DNA of 64,000 bases from Sympetrum striolatum (Eukaryota > Arthropoda > Insecta > Odonata > Libellulidae): NCBI GenBank assembly GCA_947579665.1, contig OX388345.1, forward strand, positions 71,229,454-71,293,453, read 5' to 3'. How positions within the stretch are numbered: position 1 is the first letter of the stretch; each line of letters begins with the position of its first letter. This document shows positions 49,895-62,060 of this stretch, piece by piece. Below the pieces are notes generated by a model, which searched no databases, was not told the origin of the DNA, and was given only the letters and a program-made list of their open reading frames with translations. The position numbers and the translations under genes are program-made.

Positions 49895-50520
49895 ATACTT
49901 TAAGTATATTGTTTTTGTTGTTTTTATAAAACATATACATTGCAGCAATTTGCATTTTTGATTGATTTATTCTGTGAATTTATTCTATTCGTTATAATTA
50001 ATTATTTCTCTCTTACAGATTGGACAGTCTTTTACCTGAACATTGGAAAGGAATCTTGGAAGCTTGCTTTGACCAGGAATCGCCCAGCACGATTACCCTG
50101 TGAGTACCTTAAGTTTATTTTGTGCTCTCTTAGAAAATGCACATTTTGCTGCAAGGTTTGTGTTTTTGAATGAATTATTCTGTGAATTTATACTATTTGT
50201 TATAATTAGATATTTCTCTCTTACAGATTGGACAGTCTTTTACCTGAAAATTGGAAAGGAATCTTGGAAGCTTGCTTAGACTGGGAATCGTCCAGCACGC
50301 TTACGCTGAGGATACTTTACGTATATTGTTTTTGTTGTCTTTATAAAACATATACATTGCAGCAATTTCCGTTTTTGATTGATTTATTCTGTGAATTTAT
50401 ACTATTTGTTATAATTAGATATTTCTCTCCTACAGATTGGACAGTCTTTTACCTGAACATTGGAAAGGAATCTTGGAAGCTTGCATTGACCAGGAATCGC
50501 CCAGCACGATTACGCTGAGG
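49895..50520 (+). repeat. Three-unit block duplicated in tandem (first copy)
   Basis: About 626 bp (three units) is repeated immediately as 50521-51146, nearly identical. It may be a recent unequal exchange or an assembly duplication. Confidence 0.85.
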
Positions 50521-51146
50521 ATACTTTAAGTATATTGTTTTTGTTGTTTTTATAAAACATATACATTGCAGCAATTTGCATTTTTGATTGATTTATTCTG
50601 TGAATTTATTCTATTCGTTATAATTAATTATTTCTCTCTTACAGATTGGACAGTCTTTTACCTGAACATTGGAAAGGAATCTTGGAAGCTTGCTTTGACC
50701 AGGAATCGCCCAGCACGATTACCCTGTGAGTACCTTAAGTTTATTTTGTGCTCTCTTAGAAAATGCACATTTTGCTGCAAGGTTTGTGTTTTTGAATGAA
50801 TTATTCTGTGAATTTATACTATTTGTTATAATTAGATATTTCTCTCTTACAGATTGGACAGTCTTTTACCTGAAAATTGGAAAGGAATCTTGGAAGCTTG
50901 CTTAGACTGGGAATCGTCCAGCACGCTTACGCTGAGGATACTTTACGTATATTGTTTTTGTTGTCTTTATAAAACATATACATTGCAGCAATTTCCGTTT
51001 TTGATTGATTTATTCTGTGAATTTATACTATTTGTTATAATTAGATATTTCTCTCCTACAGATTGGACAGTCTTTTACCTGAACATTGGAAAGGAATCTT
51101 GGAAGCTTGCATTGACCAGGAATCGCCCAGCACGATTACGCTGAGG
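50521..51146 (+). repeat. Three-unit block duplicated in tandem (second copy)
   Basis: Nearly identical to 49895-50520, including the unusual GCAATTTCCG and GAAAATTGG variants. Confidence 0.85.
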
Positions 51147-51479
51147 ATACTTTAAGTATATTGTTTTTGTTGTCTTTATAAAACATATACATTGCAGCAA
51201 TTTGTGTTTTTGATTGATTTATTCTGTGAATTTCTACTATTCATTATAATTAGATATTTCTCTCTTACAGATTGGACAGTCTTTTACCTGAACATTGGAA
51301 AGGAATCTTGGAAGCTTGCTTTGACCAGGAATCGCCCAGCACGATTACCCTGTGAGTACCTTAAGTTCTTTTTTGTGCTCTCTTAGAAAATGCACATTTT
51401 GCTGCAAGGTTTGTGTTTTTGAATGATTTATTCTGTGAATTTATACTATTTGTTATAATTAATTATTTCTCTCTTACAG

Positions 51480-51560
51480 ATTGGACAGTCTTTTACCTGA
51501 ACATTGGAAAGGAATCTTGGAAGCTTGCTTTGACCAGGAATCGCCCAGCACGATTACCCT
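51480..51560 (+). other. Representative 81-nt exon-like unit body (type A)
   Basis: A branch-point-like TTAAT, the pyrimidine run ATTTCTCTCTTACAG and then this body are followed by GTGAGTACC. If it is spliced at these sites, the body has the same phase at both ends (first base completes a codon, last two start one). It then reads LDSLLPEHWKGILEACFDQ followed by ESPSTIT, 27 codons per unit, with the junction codon CT+A for leucine. Neighbouring type A units read the same with few changes. The encoded unit is probably helical. I know no family with this repeat. Confidence 0.5.
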
Positions 51561-53566
51561 GTGAGTACCTTAAGTTTTTTTTTGTGCTCTCTAAGAAAAT
51601 GCACATTTTGCTGCAAGGTTTGTGTTTTTGAATGATTTATTCTGTGAATTAATACAATTTGTTATAATTAATTATTTCTCTCTTACAGATTGGACAGTCT
51701 TTTACCTGAACATTGGAAAGGAATCTTGGAAGCTTGCTTTGACCAGGAATCCCCCAGCATGATTACCCTGTGAGTACCTTAAGTTTTTTTTTGTGCTCTC
51801 TTAGAAAATGCACATTTGTCTGCAAGGTTTGTGTTTTTGAATGATTTATTCTGTGAATTTATACTATTTGTTATATTTAGATATATCTCTCTTACAGATT
51901 GGACAGTCTTTTACCTGAACATTGGAAAGGAATCTTGGAAGCTTGCTTTGACCAGGAATCGCCCAGCACGATTACCCTGTGAGTACCTTAAGTTTTTTTT
52001 TTTGCTCTGTTAGAAAATGCACATTTTGCTGCAAGGTTTGTGTTTTTGAATGATTTATTCTGTGAATTTTTACTATTTGTTATAATTAATTATTTCTCTC
52101 TTACAGATTGGACAGTCTCTTACCTTAACATTGGAAAGGACTCTTGGAAGCATGCTTAGACTGGGAATCGTCCAGCACGCTTACCCTGAGGATACTTTAA
52201 GTATATTGTTTTTGTTGTCTTTATAAAACATATACATTGCAGCAATTTGCATTTTTGATTGATTTATTCTGTGAATTTATACTATTCGTTATAATTAATT
52301 ATTTCTCTCTTACAGATTGGACAGTCTTTTACCTGAACATTGGAAAGGAATCTTGGTAGCTTGCTTTGACCAGGAATCGCCCAGCCTGATTAGCCTGTGA
52401 GTACCTTATTTTTCTTTTTGTGCTCTCTTAGAAAATGCACATTTTGCTGCAAGGTTTGTGATTTTGAATGATTTATTCTGTGAATTTATACTATTTGTTA
52501 TAATTAGATATTTCTCTATTACAGATTGGACAGTCTTTTACCTGAACATTGGAAAGGAATCTTGGAAGTGTGCTTGGACCGGGAATCGTCCAGCACGATT
52601 ACCCTGTGAGTACCTTAAGTTTTTTTTTGTGCTCTCTTAGAAAATGCACATTTTTCTGCAAGGTTTGTGTTTTTGAATGATTTATTCTGTGAATTTATTC
52701 TATTTGTTATAATTAGATATTTCTCTCTTACAGATTGGACAGTCTTTTACCTGAACATTGGAAAGGAATCTTGGAAGCTTGCTTTGACCAGGAATTGCCC
52801 AGCACGATTACCCTGTGAGTACCTTAAGTTTTTTTTTGTGCTCTCTTAGAAAATGCACATTTTGCTGCAAGGTTTGTGTTTTTGAATGATTTATTCTGTG
52901 AATTTATACTATTTGTTATAATTAATTATTTCTCTCTTACAGTTTGGACAGTCTCTTACCTTAACATTGGAAAGGACTCTTGGAAGCATGCTTCGACTGG
53001 GAATCGTCCAGCACGCTTACGCTGAGGATACTTTAAGTTTATTGTTTTTGTTGTCATTATAAAACATATACATTGCAGCAATTTGCGTTTTTGATTGATT
53101 TATTCTGTGAATTTATACTATTAGTTATAATTAGATATTTCTCTCTTACAGATTGGACAGTCTTTTACCTGAACATTGGAAAGGAATCTTGGAAGCTTGC
53201 TCTGACCAGGAATCGCCCAGCACGATTACCCTGTGAGTACCTTAAGTTATTTTTTGTGCTCTCTTAGAATATGCACATTTTGCTGCAAGGTTTGTGTTTT
53301 TGAATGATTTATTCTGTGAATTTATACTATTTGTTATAATTAATTATTTCTCTCTTACAGATTGGACAGTCTTTTACCTTAACATTGGAAAGGAATCTTG
53401 GAAGCTTGCTTTGACCAGGAATCGCCCAGTACGATTACCCTGTGAGTACCTTAAGTTTTTTTTTGTGCTCTCTTAGAAAATGCACATTTTGCTGCAAGGT
53501 TTGTGTTTTTGAATGATTTATTCTGTGAATTTGTACTATTTGTTATAATTAATTATTTCTCTCTTA

Positions 53567-56544
53567 CAGATTGGACAGTCTCTTACCTTAACATTGGAAA
53601 GGACTCTTGGAAGCTTGCTTAGACTGGGAATCGTCCAGCACGATTACGCTGAGGATACTTTAAGTATATTGTTTTTGTTGTCTTTATAAAACATATACAT
53701 TGCAGCAATTTGTGTTTTTGATTGATTTATTCTGTGAATTTATACTATTTGTTATAATTAGATATTTCTCTCTTACAGATTGGATAGTCTTTTACCAGAG
53801 CATTAAAAAGGACTCTTGGAAGCATGGTTAGACCAGGAATCGCCAGCAAGATTGCGCTGAGGATACCTTAAGTGTAGTGTTTGTGCTCTCTTTAAAATGC
53901 ACATATATAATGCTCAATGTTTGTGCATTTGAATGATTTTTTCTGAGATTTAACACTTTTTCTTTTTATTTCCTTCTTACTGATTGGACCATATTTTACC
54001 TGAAGTTGGAAAGGACTCTTGGAAGCTTGCTTAGACCGGCAAACCAACAGCATGATTATGCCAAGGATGCTTTAAGTATATCGTTTGTGCCCTCTTTAGA
54101 GAATGCACAAATTGCTCAAAGTTTTTGTTTTTCAATAATTGTTTCTTTGATTTTATACTTTTTCTTATTATTTATTATTTCCTTATCACAGATAAGACCA
54201 TCTTTTACCTGAAGATTGGAAAGGATTCTTGGAAGCTTGCTTAGACCGGGAATCGTCCAGCACGATTACGCCCAGGATAATTTAAGTATATTGTTTTGTG
54301 CTCTCTTTATAAAACATATATATTGCTGCAATGATTGTTTTTATCGAATAAGATTGAGACAGTACGTCCTTCCTTGTCCAAGAAAACATGTATGCGAAGT
54401 GTGACGCGAATCTGGCAAAAGTTTTGTACTAAAATCGAGGACATAATATACAAACAAACTTACAAACCCACGGAATGTTTGCTTTATATCATACAAGACA
54501 TCTAACTTCCCTCATCCATTAGCTGGTAATCTAACTAATTATGTACCTGCAATTGCTGGGTACTTTCTTACAGAAAATTTCTCGTTATCCATTTAATAAA
54601 TCGTCCTCCTCAAACAACTGATTTGTGAGCCTAAAGTCCACGAGTATATTTATGGGATAAAACATGAGCTCGTTTTCAACAATGGGATCGGTCGTCAGGG
54701 GGAGGTGTTGTTTATAGCCTCGAATTTTCCCAAAAGTTTTGTATATTGTACCAATATTCTCGCAAATTCTAATCAAAAGTAAGATTCCATGATATCCATA
54801 TTATATGATTCCATAATTAGAATCTTTATTCGATTTTCTTTCTTTTGGTGTTTGTCTCGACTCGTACGACTATACCTTCTAAATTAATTCTTCAGGAGAA
54901 ATAAAGCCTGCAACTGATGAAAGTGAAGCTTACCTGTATTCCTTATGAAAATCTATCTGAGCGATTTTTGTTAGAACCCAGCAATATTCTTGAATAAAAA
55001 TGCGATAGTTTTTCCCTTCCTGAGGTCAGAGGACACGTATGCAAAGTTTTAGACAAATCGGGCAAACGGTGTGGACTTCAATCCAAGTCAAACAATCCCA
55101 CTAACACACAAACCGATAAAAAAACCCGCAGAATTTCTGCTTTATACATATAGATTATTTCCTTATTACAGATAGGGCCGACTTTTACCTGAACATTGGG
55201 AAGGACTCTTGAAAGCTTGCTTAGACCGGGAAACCTACAGCATGATTACGCGTAGGATGCTTGAAGTATGTTGTTTGTGCCCTCTTTGTAAAACACATAT
55301 ATTGCTGCAATGTTTGTTTTTTCGAATGATTATTTCTGTGATTTTATACTTTTTCTTATTATTTATTATTTCTCTCTTACAGATTCGACCGTCTTTAACG
55401 ACACATTGCAAAGCACTCTTGGAAGCTTTCTTACACTGGGAATCGCCTATCACGATTACACCAAGGTTACTTTAAGTAAATTGTTTTTTGCTCTCTTTAT
55501 AAAACACATATATTGCTGCAATGTTTGTTTTTTTGAATGATTTATTCGGTGATTTTATACCTTTTGTAATAATTTATTATTTCTTTCTTCCAGATTGGAC
55601 GGTCTATTTCCTGAACAATGGAAAGGACTCTTGGAATCCTGCCTGGACCGGCAATCGTCCAGCACGATTAAGCCGAGGATACAGTAGGTATAATGTTTTT
55701 GCTTACTTTACAAAACTCATATATTGCTGCAATGTTAGTGTTTTTGAATGATTCCTTTTATGATTTTGTAATTTTTCTTATTATTTATTATCTCTCTCTT
55801 ACAGATATGACCGTCTTTTACCTGAGCATTGGTAAGGACACTTGAAAGCTTGCTTAGACCAGGAAACCTACAGCAGGATTACGCCAAGGATGCTTTAAGT
55901 ATATTGCTTGTGCTCTCTTTAAAAGGCACCAATATTGCTCAATGTTTGGGTTTTTGAATGATTTTTCTGTGATTTTATACTTTTTCTTATAATTTATTAT
56001 TTCTTAATTTTCTTATATCTTAATTTTCTTATGATTTATTATTTCTCTCTTACAGATTGTACCGTAACTTACCTGAACATTGTAAAGGGCACTTGGAAGC
56101 ATACTTGGATGGGGAATTGTACAGCACGATTACACCCAGGATAATTTAAGTATAATGTTTTTGCCCTCTTAATAAAATACAAATATTGCTGCAATGTTTG
56201 TGTTTTTAAATGATTTTTTGGTGATTATATATTTTTTTTATTATTTATTATTTCTCTCTTTCAGATAGGACCGTCTTTTACCTGAACATTGGAAAAGACA
56301 CTTGGAAGCTTTCTTAGACTGGGGATCGCCCATCATCATTATGCCGAGGTTACTTTAAGTATATTGTTTTCCGCTCTCTTTATAAAACACATATATTGCT
56401 GCAATGTTTGTTTTTTGGAATGATTATTTCTATGATTTTATACCCTTTGTAGTAATTAATTATTTCTCTCTTCCAGATTTTACAGTCTATTTCCTGAACA
56501 TTGCAAACTGGGATGTTTGTGTTTTTGAATGATTTTTACTGTGA
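53567..56544 (+). repeat. Segmental duplication with nested dispersed repeat (second copy)
   Basis: This copy of 46583-49560 includes the same truncated dispersed repeat with the same junctions, so that insertion happened before the duplication. Confidence 0.85.
54344..55156 (+). repeat. Dispersed repeat, copy 4, duplicate of copy 3
   Basis: It has the same ends as copy 3 and arose with it through the 6,984-bp-offset duplication. Confidence 0.75.
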
Positions 56545-56683
56545 TTATATACTTTTTCTTATTTTTTATTATTTCTCTCTTACAGATAGGACCGTCTTTT
56601 ACTTGAACATTGGTTAGGACACTTGAAATCTTGCTTAGACGGGGAAACCTACAGCACGATTACGCCGAGGTTTTTTTTAAGTA

Positions 56684-57319
56684 CACTAGAACCTCGGTAA
56701 TCGAGACGAATTCAGGCACATAGGCGTCCGGATTAGCGGGGTTTCCGGATTAGCGAGGTTTTATAAAAAATAAAGTAAATAACATTTTTTCTCAAAAATT
56801 ATATTGTATAGATAATGCATGTATATATTACAGAAGGTATTACAACATATAAAGTGAATGAATATTATCAGCGAGCAAAAAAGTCATTTTTTTCTTTTGC
56901 GCGACCGTTCTTATTTTTAAAGCAAGTGCACGTGTCTCTAAAACATCTAAAGAGCATAATTTAATGCGCTTTAAATTTTGCTCCACGGCCCACTTTAATG
57001 ATGTATTGAGTGCCGCCAAAGCCTCAGAAAGAGAAATTTTGACCGAGTCCACAGGGTGGTGGTGGTCGTCGTAGTCATCATCATCATCTTCTGCCGTTAC
57101 TGTTCTGATAAATTCGTCACATTACTTCGCTCTCCATCTCATCATTGCAGCCAATGTAGACATTTTTCAAATAGTATGTTCACCTCTCGTTTCTTGTTAC
57201 TAATATGCCTGTTTATATGTTCACAAGAAGAAGTTGCGGGTTTGCATAACTCCGAATGGACCGTCCGGATTACCGAGGGTTCCGGATTAGCGAGTGTCCG
57301 AATTACCGGGGTTCTACTG
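56684..57319 (-). mobile_element. Pogo/Tigger-like element inserted in the array
   Basis: The left end starts CACTAGAACCTCGGTAAT. The right end is CCGGGGTTCTACTG at 57319. The ends are inverted repeats (CASTAGAACCYCGGTAAT) with further subterminal copies of TCCGGATTAGCGAG. TA at 56682-56683 and 57320-57321 is the target duplication. Removing the element restores the array sequence AAGTATACTG...GTGCCC. At 636 bp it is an internally deleted derivative. Confidence 0.88.
56840..57117 (-). pseudogene. C-terminal remnant of pogo/Tigger transposase
   Basis: The minus strand is open from 57117 to 56840. It shows an acidic run (EDDDDDYDD) followed by VKISLSEALAALNTSLKW, like the region after the catalytic core of Tigger transposases. 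It ends with VAQKKKMTFLLA, a decayed version of the terminal QTKxTDFF-type motif. The DNA-binding and catalytic parts are missing. Confidence 0.65.
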
Positions 57320-58898
57320 TATACTGTTTTGTGCCCTCCTTATAAAACACATATTCCTGCAATGTTTGTGTTTTTAAATCCTTTTTTCGGTGATTTTATA
57401 CATTTTCTTATTATTTATTATTTCCCTCTTACAGTTTGGACCGTCTTTTACCTGTACATTATAAAGGACTCTTGGAAGCCTTTCTGGTAAGCCATGACTG
57501 GTAATCTTCCAGCAAGATTTCGCCGAGAATAATGTAAGTATATTGTTTGTGCTATCTTTATAAAATACAAATATTGCTGCAATGTTTGTGTTTTTGAATG
57601 ATTTTTCTCATATTTCATACTTTCTGTTATTATTTATTATTTCCTTCTTACAGATTGGAGTGTATTATAACAGTACATTGCAATGCACTCTTGGAAGCTT
57701 GCTTAGATCGGAAATCGTCCAGCACTATTATGCCAAGGATACTTTAAGCATTTATTTTTGTCCTCTCTTTATAATACACACATATTGCTGCAATGTTTGT
57801 TATTTTGAATGATTTTTCTGTGATTTTATACTTTCTCTTATTATTTATTATTTCCTTTTTAAGGATTGGACCGTCTTATACCAGTACATTAGAAAGGACT
57901 CTTGGATGCTTGCTTCCACGGGGAATTCACTTGGAGTACAGCACGATTACGCTGAGAATCCTTTAAGTATATTGTTTGTTCTCTTATTATCAAACACATA
58001 TATTGCTGGAATGTATATGTTTTTGAAAGATTTTTTCTGTTAATTTATACCTTTTTTTATAATTTATTATTTCTCTCTTAAAGATTGGACCGTATTTTAC
58101 CTGAAACTTGGAAAGGACTTTTTGAAGTTTGCTTAGACCGGGAATTATGCAGCCAGATTACACCGATGATACCTAAAGTATATTGTTTGTGCTCTCATTA
58201 TAAAACACAAATATTGCTGCAATGTGTTTGATTTGCTATGATATTTTCTGAGACTTTATGCTTATTCTTATGATTTATTATTTCCTTCTTACAGATTGGA
58301 CCGTAATTTACCTGAAACTTGGAAAGGACTTTTTGAAGTTTGCTTAGACCGGGAATTATCCAGCCAGATTACGCCGAGGATACCTAAAGTATATTGTTTG
58401 TGCTCTCATTATAAAACACAAATGTTGCTGCAATGTGTTTGATTTGCTATGATATTTTCTGAGACTTTATGCTTTTTCTTATGATTTATTATTTCCTTCT
58501 TACAGATTGGACCGTAATTTACCTGAACATTGAAAAGGACTCTTGGAAGCTTTCTAAGACCGGGAATTGTCCAGTACGGTTACGCCGAGGATGCTTTAAG
58601 TATCTTGTTTGTGCTCTCTTTATAAAACACATATATTCCTGCAATTTTGTGTTCTTGAATGATTTATTCTATTATTTTGTACTATCTCTTATTATTTATA
58701 ATTTCCTTCTTACAGACTGGACCGCTTTTACCTGAACATTGGAAACGACTTTTGGAAGCTTGCTTGGATCGGAAATCGTCCATCACGATTACGCCGAGGA
58801 TACTTTAAGTATATTGTTTGTGCTCTCTTTATAAAACACACATATAACACAATGTTTGTTTTTTTGGATGATTTTTTCTGTGATTTTATACTTTTTTC

Positions 58899-60410
58899 AT
58901 GGGAAGGTAACAAGACAGTGATTAGTCACGTAATTCTACGAGGCGAGATTTGGGATCTCTTTCTCTGCACTCCGCAACACGGCAATCCTCTTGCAAATAT
59001 TCAAACAAATATTATTGAACCAAATTTATTAAACAAAAGGGAAAAATTTACGGAAATCATGTGTTTAATGATACCACCCAAAATGAAATAGAAGCAAAAA
59101 TATTCAGTAATAATTCACAAAATAATGAGTTGCAACAAATGGTACACTCGGCGTAAACATACGCCTTGCCAAAAATTTACTTAGCGGGATCTATTGGACT
59201 GTCACCAGTCGTTGCACAGTTTTTCCTCCAACAGTTCGCTGTGTTAACACAGAACACTTCTGAGGTACAAAATCAGTGGCCTCATCTCTCTCTGCACCTT
59301 CTGAACACTGCGTGCGTCTCCGGCACATTTCCGTTCCCTCTTCTCTCTCTGCACCTCTTTTTATCTCTTTACCTCTCCTACCTTGGTCGAAACTACCCCC
59401 ATCAGTCTTAGTATTTCCTTTCTTTTTAGTTTTTGGGGTAATTCGCACGCCAGTCACCATTCACTGTCATTGGCGGTCCGGTCAGACTTCAGAAAAATAA
59501 TGTTTATAAAAAAATACGTAAACAAATTCAAAATAAATGTCATATCAACAAAAAGAGGAAATCGGGTAAAATATTGGTAACATGGTACTTAGACCGATTC
59601 GTTACAATTTATTCTTTATTAGAATTACTACATTAGTAAATGATAATTCTGAGGCCCTATCAAACTAATGAACTGTGCCCCATCATTGAGAAGAGTCCGC
59701 GTGAACTGCATGAAATTGAGTCACTTCTTAAAATCATTTCTCTGTCGTAAATGAGAGGATATCAAACGCTCAAAGACTCACCTCAGTATAGGCGCTACGT
59801 TGAGTTCTTATTTTTGAGGTTTGAATAATTTAATTATATTGAAATGTATTAAATTGCCAAAATGTAGATAGTTTTCGTTTACCGGTTGATGAATATTGAT
59901 TATTATGATTATTTTTCCTACTATAAAAACGCTGATAGCCTCATTGAACAATCACAGGATGTTGTAAAGAAAGTAAGATACTTCTCAGAATCAGGGAGGT
60001 ATTGTTGAAATTCATAATTGAATAAATCTTAGAAAGATATATTTTCCAATGTTTATTTGTTTACTAGTAGTAAAAAATATCAGATGATGACGATCATTCA
60101 TTGAAACCGGTCGTGTGTTTGCTACTGTTAGGCCAAAACAAAACTTATAAAAAGTATAAATTCCTAAGATTCTATGATATTTCTGTTTGCAGTTGCATAA
60201 CTCCTGATTGTTAGATAAAATTTGATATTCCAAATTGACACGTTTGTATAGGAAAATTATGTAGCTCTTGAGATCTACTTCGATTTTTATAAAGATATAG
60301 TCCCAGTATTAGTTATTACCAATATTGTTTCCCTTGGATGAATGCTTATATCTACTTCCTTTATTCATAAATGATAATTAGATACGATTAAGATTTGTTT
60401 CCACTATTTT
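58899..60410. other. No gene recognised after the array
   Basis: The array stops within a unit at about 58898. A CT-rich patch lies at 59280-59420. Frames on both strands there (59166-59411 plus, 59191-59460 minus) mirror each other and are probably produced by the skewed composition. Confidence 0.35.
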
Positions 60411-60417
60411 CCTTCTA

Positions 60418-60567
60418 TTTCATGGACATCCCTTCAAGAACCGTGAGAATGTCCTCGACTGTGTTTTCAAGCGAAAGAAGAACAAAGAATTGCCACAGTA
60501 TCTCCGGGAGCGGAAAGGAAACGAGGTCCAGCTAGACGCCGAGGTTATCGTGACAATCGTCATCTGA
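60418..60567 (+). pseudogene. Coding-looking fragment, unidentified
   Basis: Forty-nine codons are open with codon-like composition (KNRENVLDCVFKRKKNKELP, then QYLRERKGNEVQLDAEVIV) up to a TGA. After the stop the same frame continues with plausible protein sequence (AILRRLQMPYQNNRALQM), so this may be a decayed exon or a processed pseudogene. It is GC-rich against its AT-rich surroundings. I cannot name the parent. Confidence 0.3.
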
Positions 60568-60779
60568 GATACGTCCATCTACGCCATCCTCAGACGCCTC
60601 CAGATGCCTTATCAGAATAACCGTGCACTCCAAATGAGGTTGGTTTCAGAATAGCCGTGAAATTGTCGCATTCTACATTGAAAATCACAGCACTAACGGT
60701 CAACGACCGCATGTGCAGGAGCGGATGGAGAACCCGCTGTTGAACCTCTAAAACATCACTAGACCTTGGAAGATGGATT

Positions 60780-62060
60780 TATAGCAAAAAGGAAAATTTT
60801 TATACCGAGCCAATATATATTTTCAATTATGTATAGTATAAAAAAATTGTAAGGCCGGAAATTGCATAGTTTACCATGAATGGAGATGTAAATATTATGA
60901 ATATAAAAACAAAAATACTAATGCCCTTAGCCGAACAATCAATTGCAGAATGTATAGATTGCTTATGATATATGTAAGGCAGGGTAATATATAATTGATA
61001 CATTCTGTATTTTTTAAATCTAATGTTCGTATTTTTCCTCATGTCTCAAAGGGTTAGGGAGGAAAGGTAGAAGATGATGAGACTGTAGAGGGAGTAATAA
61101 AGCTATGGAAAGGAGTGGCTGGAATAGAATATGAGGGGAGTGAGAGAAATATAGACACTAGAAATGTAATTATGAATGATATAAAACAGAAAAGACTTTG
61201 TGCCCTTAGCCAAACTTTCTATTGCAGAATGTATAGATTTCTTATGATATATGTAAGGTGGGGCTATGTATAGTTTATACACTCTGTATTTATTAATTCT
61301 ATTGCTAGTATTTTTCCTCATGTCACCATAGTGCAGGTGGTGGGACAGTAGATGGTGGGAAACAGGGTAAGAAGGGTTTTGGTGTTGTTCGAAGGGAGTG
61401 CATGGGCTAGGGTAGAGATGGCAAGCGAGTGGGTGGGAAGGGAGTGGGGGTGGGGTAATTGGAGGGTTAGGGGCTGGGATCTTAGGGGGTGGGTTAGGGT
61501 ATGGGTGGGAAGGGAGTGGGTAGGTTAGGGGAAGGGTTAGGGAGTGGGTGGGAAGGGAGTGGGTGGTAAGGGAGTGGGTAGGTGAGGGGGTGGGTTTGGG
61601 AGTGGGTAGGTTAGGTGTAGGGTTAGGGGGAGGGTTAGAGATTGGGTTAGGAAGTTGGTTGGAAGGGAGTTGGTAGGTGAAGGGGTGGGACGGTAGTGGA
61701 TGGGTTAGGGGGTGGGTTAGGGGGAGGGTTCAGGAATGGGTGGTTGAGGGGGAGGGTTAGCGAGTGGTTGGAAAGGGAGTGTGTAGGTTAGAGGGAGGGT
61801 TAGGGTTTGGATGGTAAGGAAGTGGGCTGGTTAGGTATTGGGTGGGAAGAGAGTTTGTAAGTAAGTTGGGGTTAGGGAGAGGGTGGGTTTATGGGGAGGA
61901 TTAGGGTGTTGGTAGGAAGAGGATTGGTAGGTGATGGGGTGGGATGGTAGGGGGTAGGAAGGGATTGGTTAGGTTATGGGGTGGGTTAGGGGGAGGGTTA
62001 GGGAGTGGGTGGGAAGGGAATGCGTAGTTGTGGGGGTGGGTTGGTTGTTTGTGGGTTACC
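60780..62060 (-). repeat. Second copy of the compound element, inverted, with G-rich minisatellite
   Basis: Reading the minus strand, this has the same order as 20895-22690: pyrimidine-rich minisatellite (62060-61330), two modules with ATCTATACATTCTGCAAT (about 61300-61130 and 61040-60900), and the TTCCGGCCTTACAATTTTT tail (about 60860-60835). On the plus strand the minisatellite reads GGGTTAGGGAGTGGGTGGGA-like. The two copies are about 40 kb apart and in opposite orientation. Confidence 0.75.

Larger units (their letters stand above)
35124..58898 (+). repeat. Giant tandem array, 209-bp exon-like unit, roughly 100 units
   Basis: The whole stretch consists of head-to-tail units of about 209 bp. 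Three segments interrupt it: dispersed repeats at 47361-48171 and 54344-55156, and a Tigger-like element at 56684-57319. Each unit has ATTATTTCTCTCTTACAG, then an 81-nt body beginning ATTGGACAGTC. Type A units end the body with CCCT|GTGAGTACC. Type B units have CGCTGAGGATACTTTAAG instead and usually carry CCTTAACATTGG, a stop in the body frame. Type A makes up about two thirds of the central units (36.3-46.8 kb). Units at the edges (35.1-36.3, 46.8-49.6, 53.8-58.9 kb) are more diverged and mostly type-B-like. Short plus-strand frames of 60-80 codons recur in every unit, but the period is not a multiple of three and they do not link up. Expression and function are unknown. Confidence 0.95.

Noticed and set aside
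36681..53476. Dozens of 60-80-residue plus-strand proteins ending in FFVLS
   Set aside because: They are one frame of the tandem unit, running from the putative intron through the body. They have no individual promoters, and they arise automatically from repetition.
57056..57490. 144-codon plus-strand gene
   Set aside because: It spans the end of the Tigger-like element and the adjoining array unit. The valine and isoleucine run is the reverse strand of the transposase acidic stretch.
35124..58898. CRISPR-like array
   Set aside because: The regular spacing is that of a eukaryotic tandem repeat. The whole 209-bp unit is repeated, with no short repeats separated by unique spacers and no cas genes.
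59166..59500. Overlapping frames on both strands
   Set aside because: They mirror a CT-rich patch and neither shows a recognisable family.
61330..62060. Telomeric repeat tract
   Set aside because: GGGTTAGGG occurs but without a regular 5- or 6-base period, and the tract matches the inverted minisatellite at 20.9-22.0 kb.
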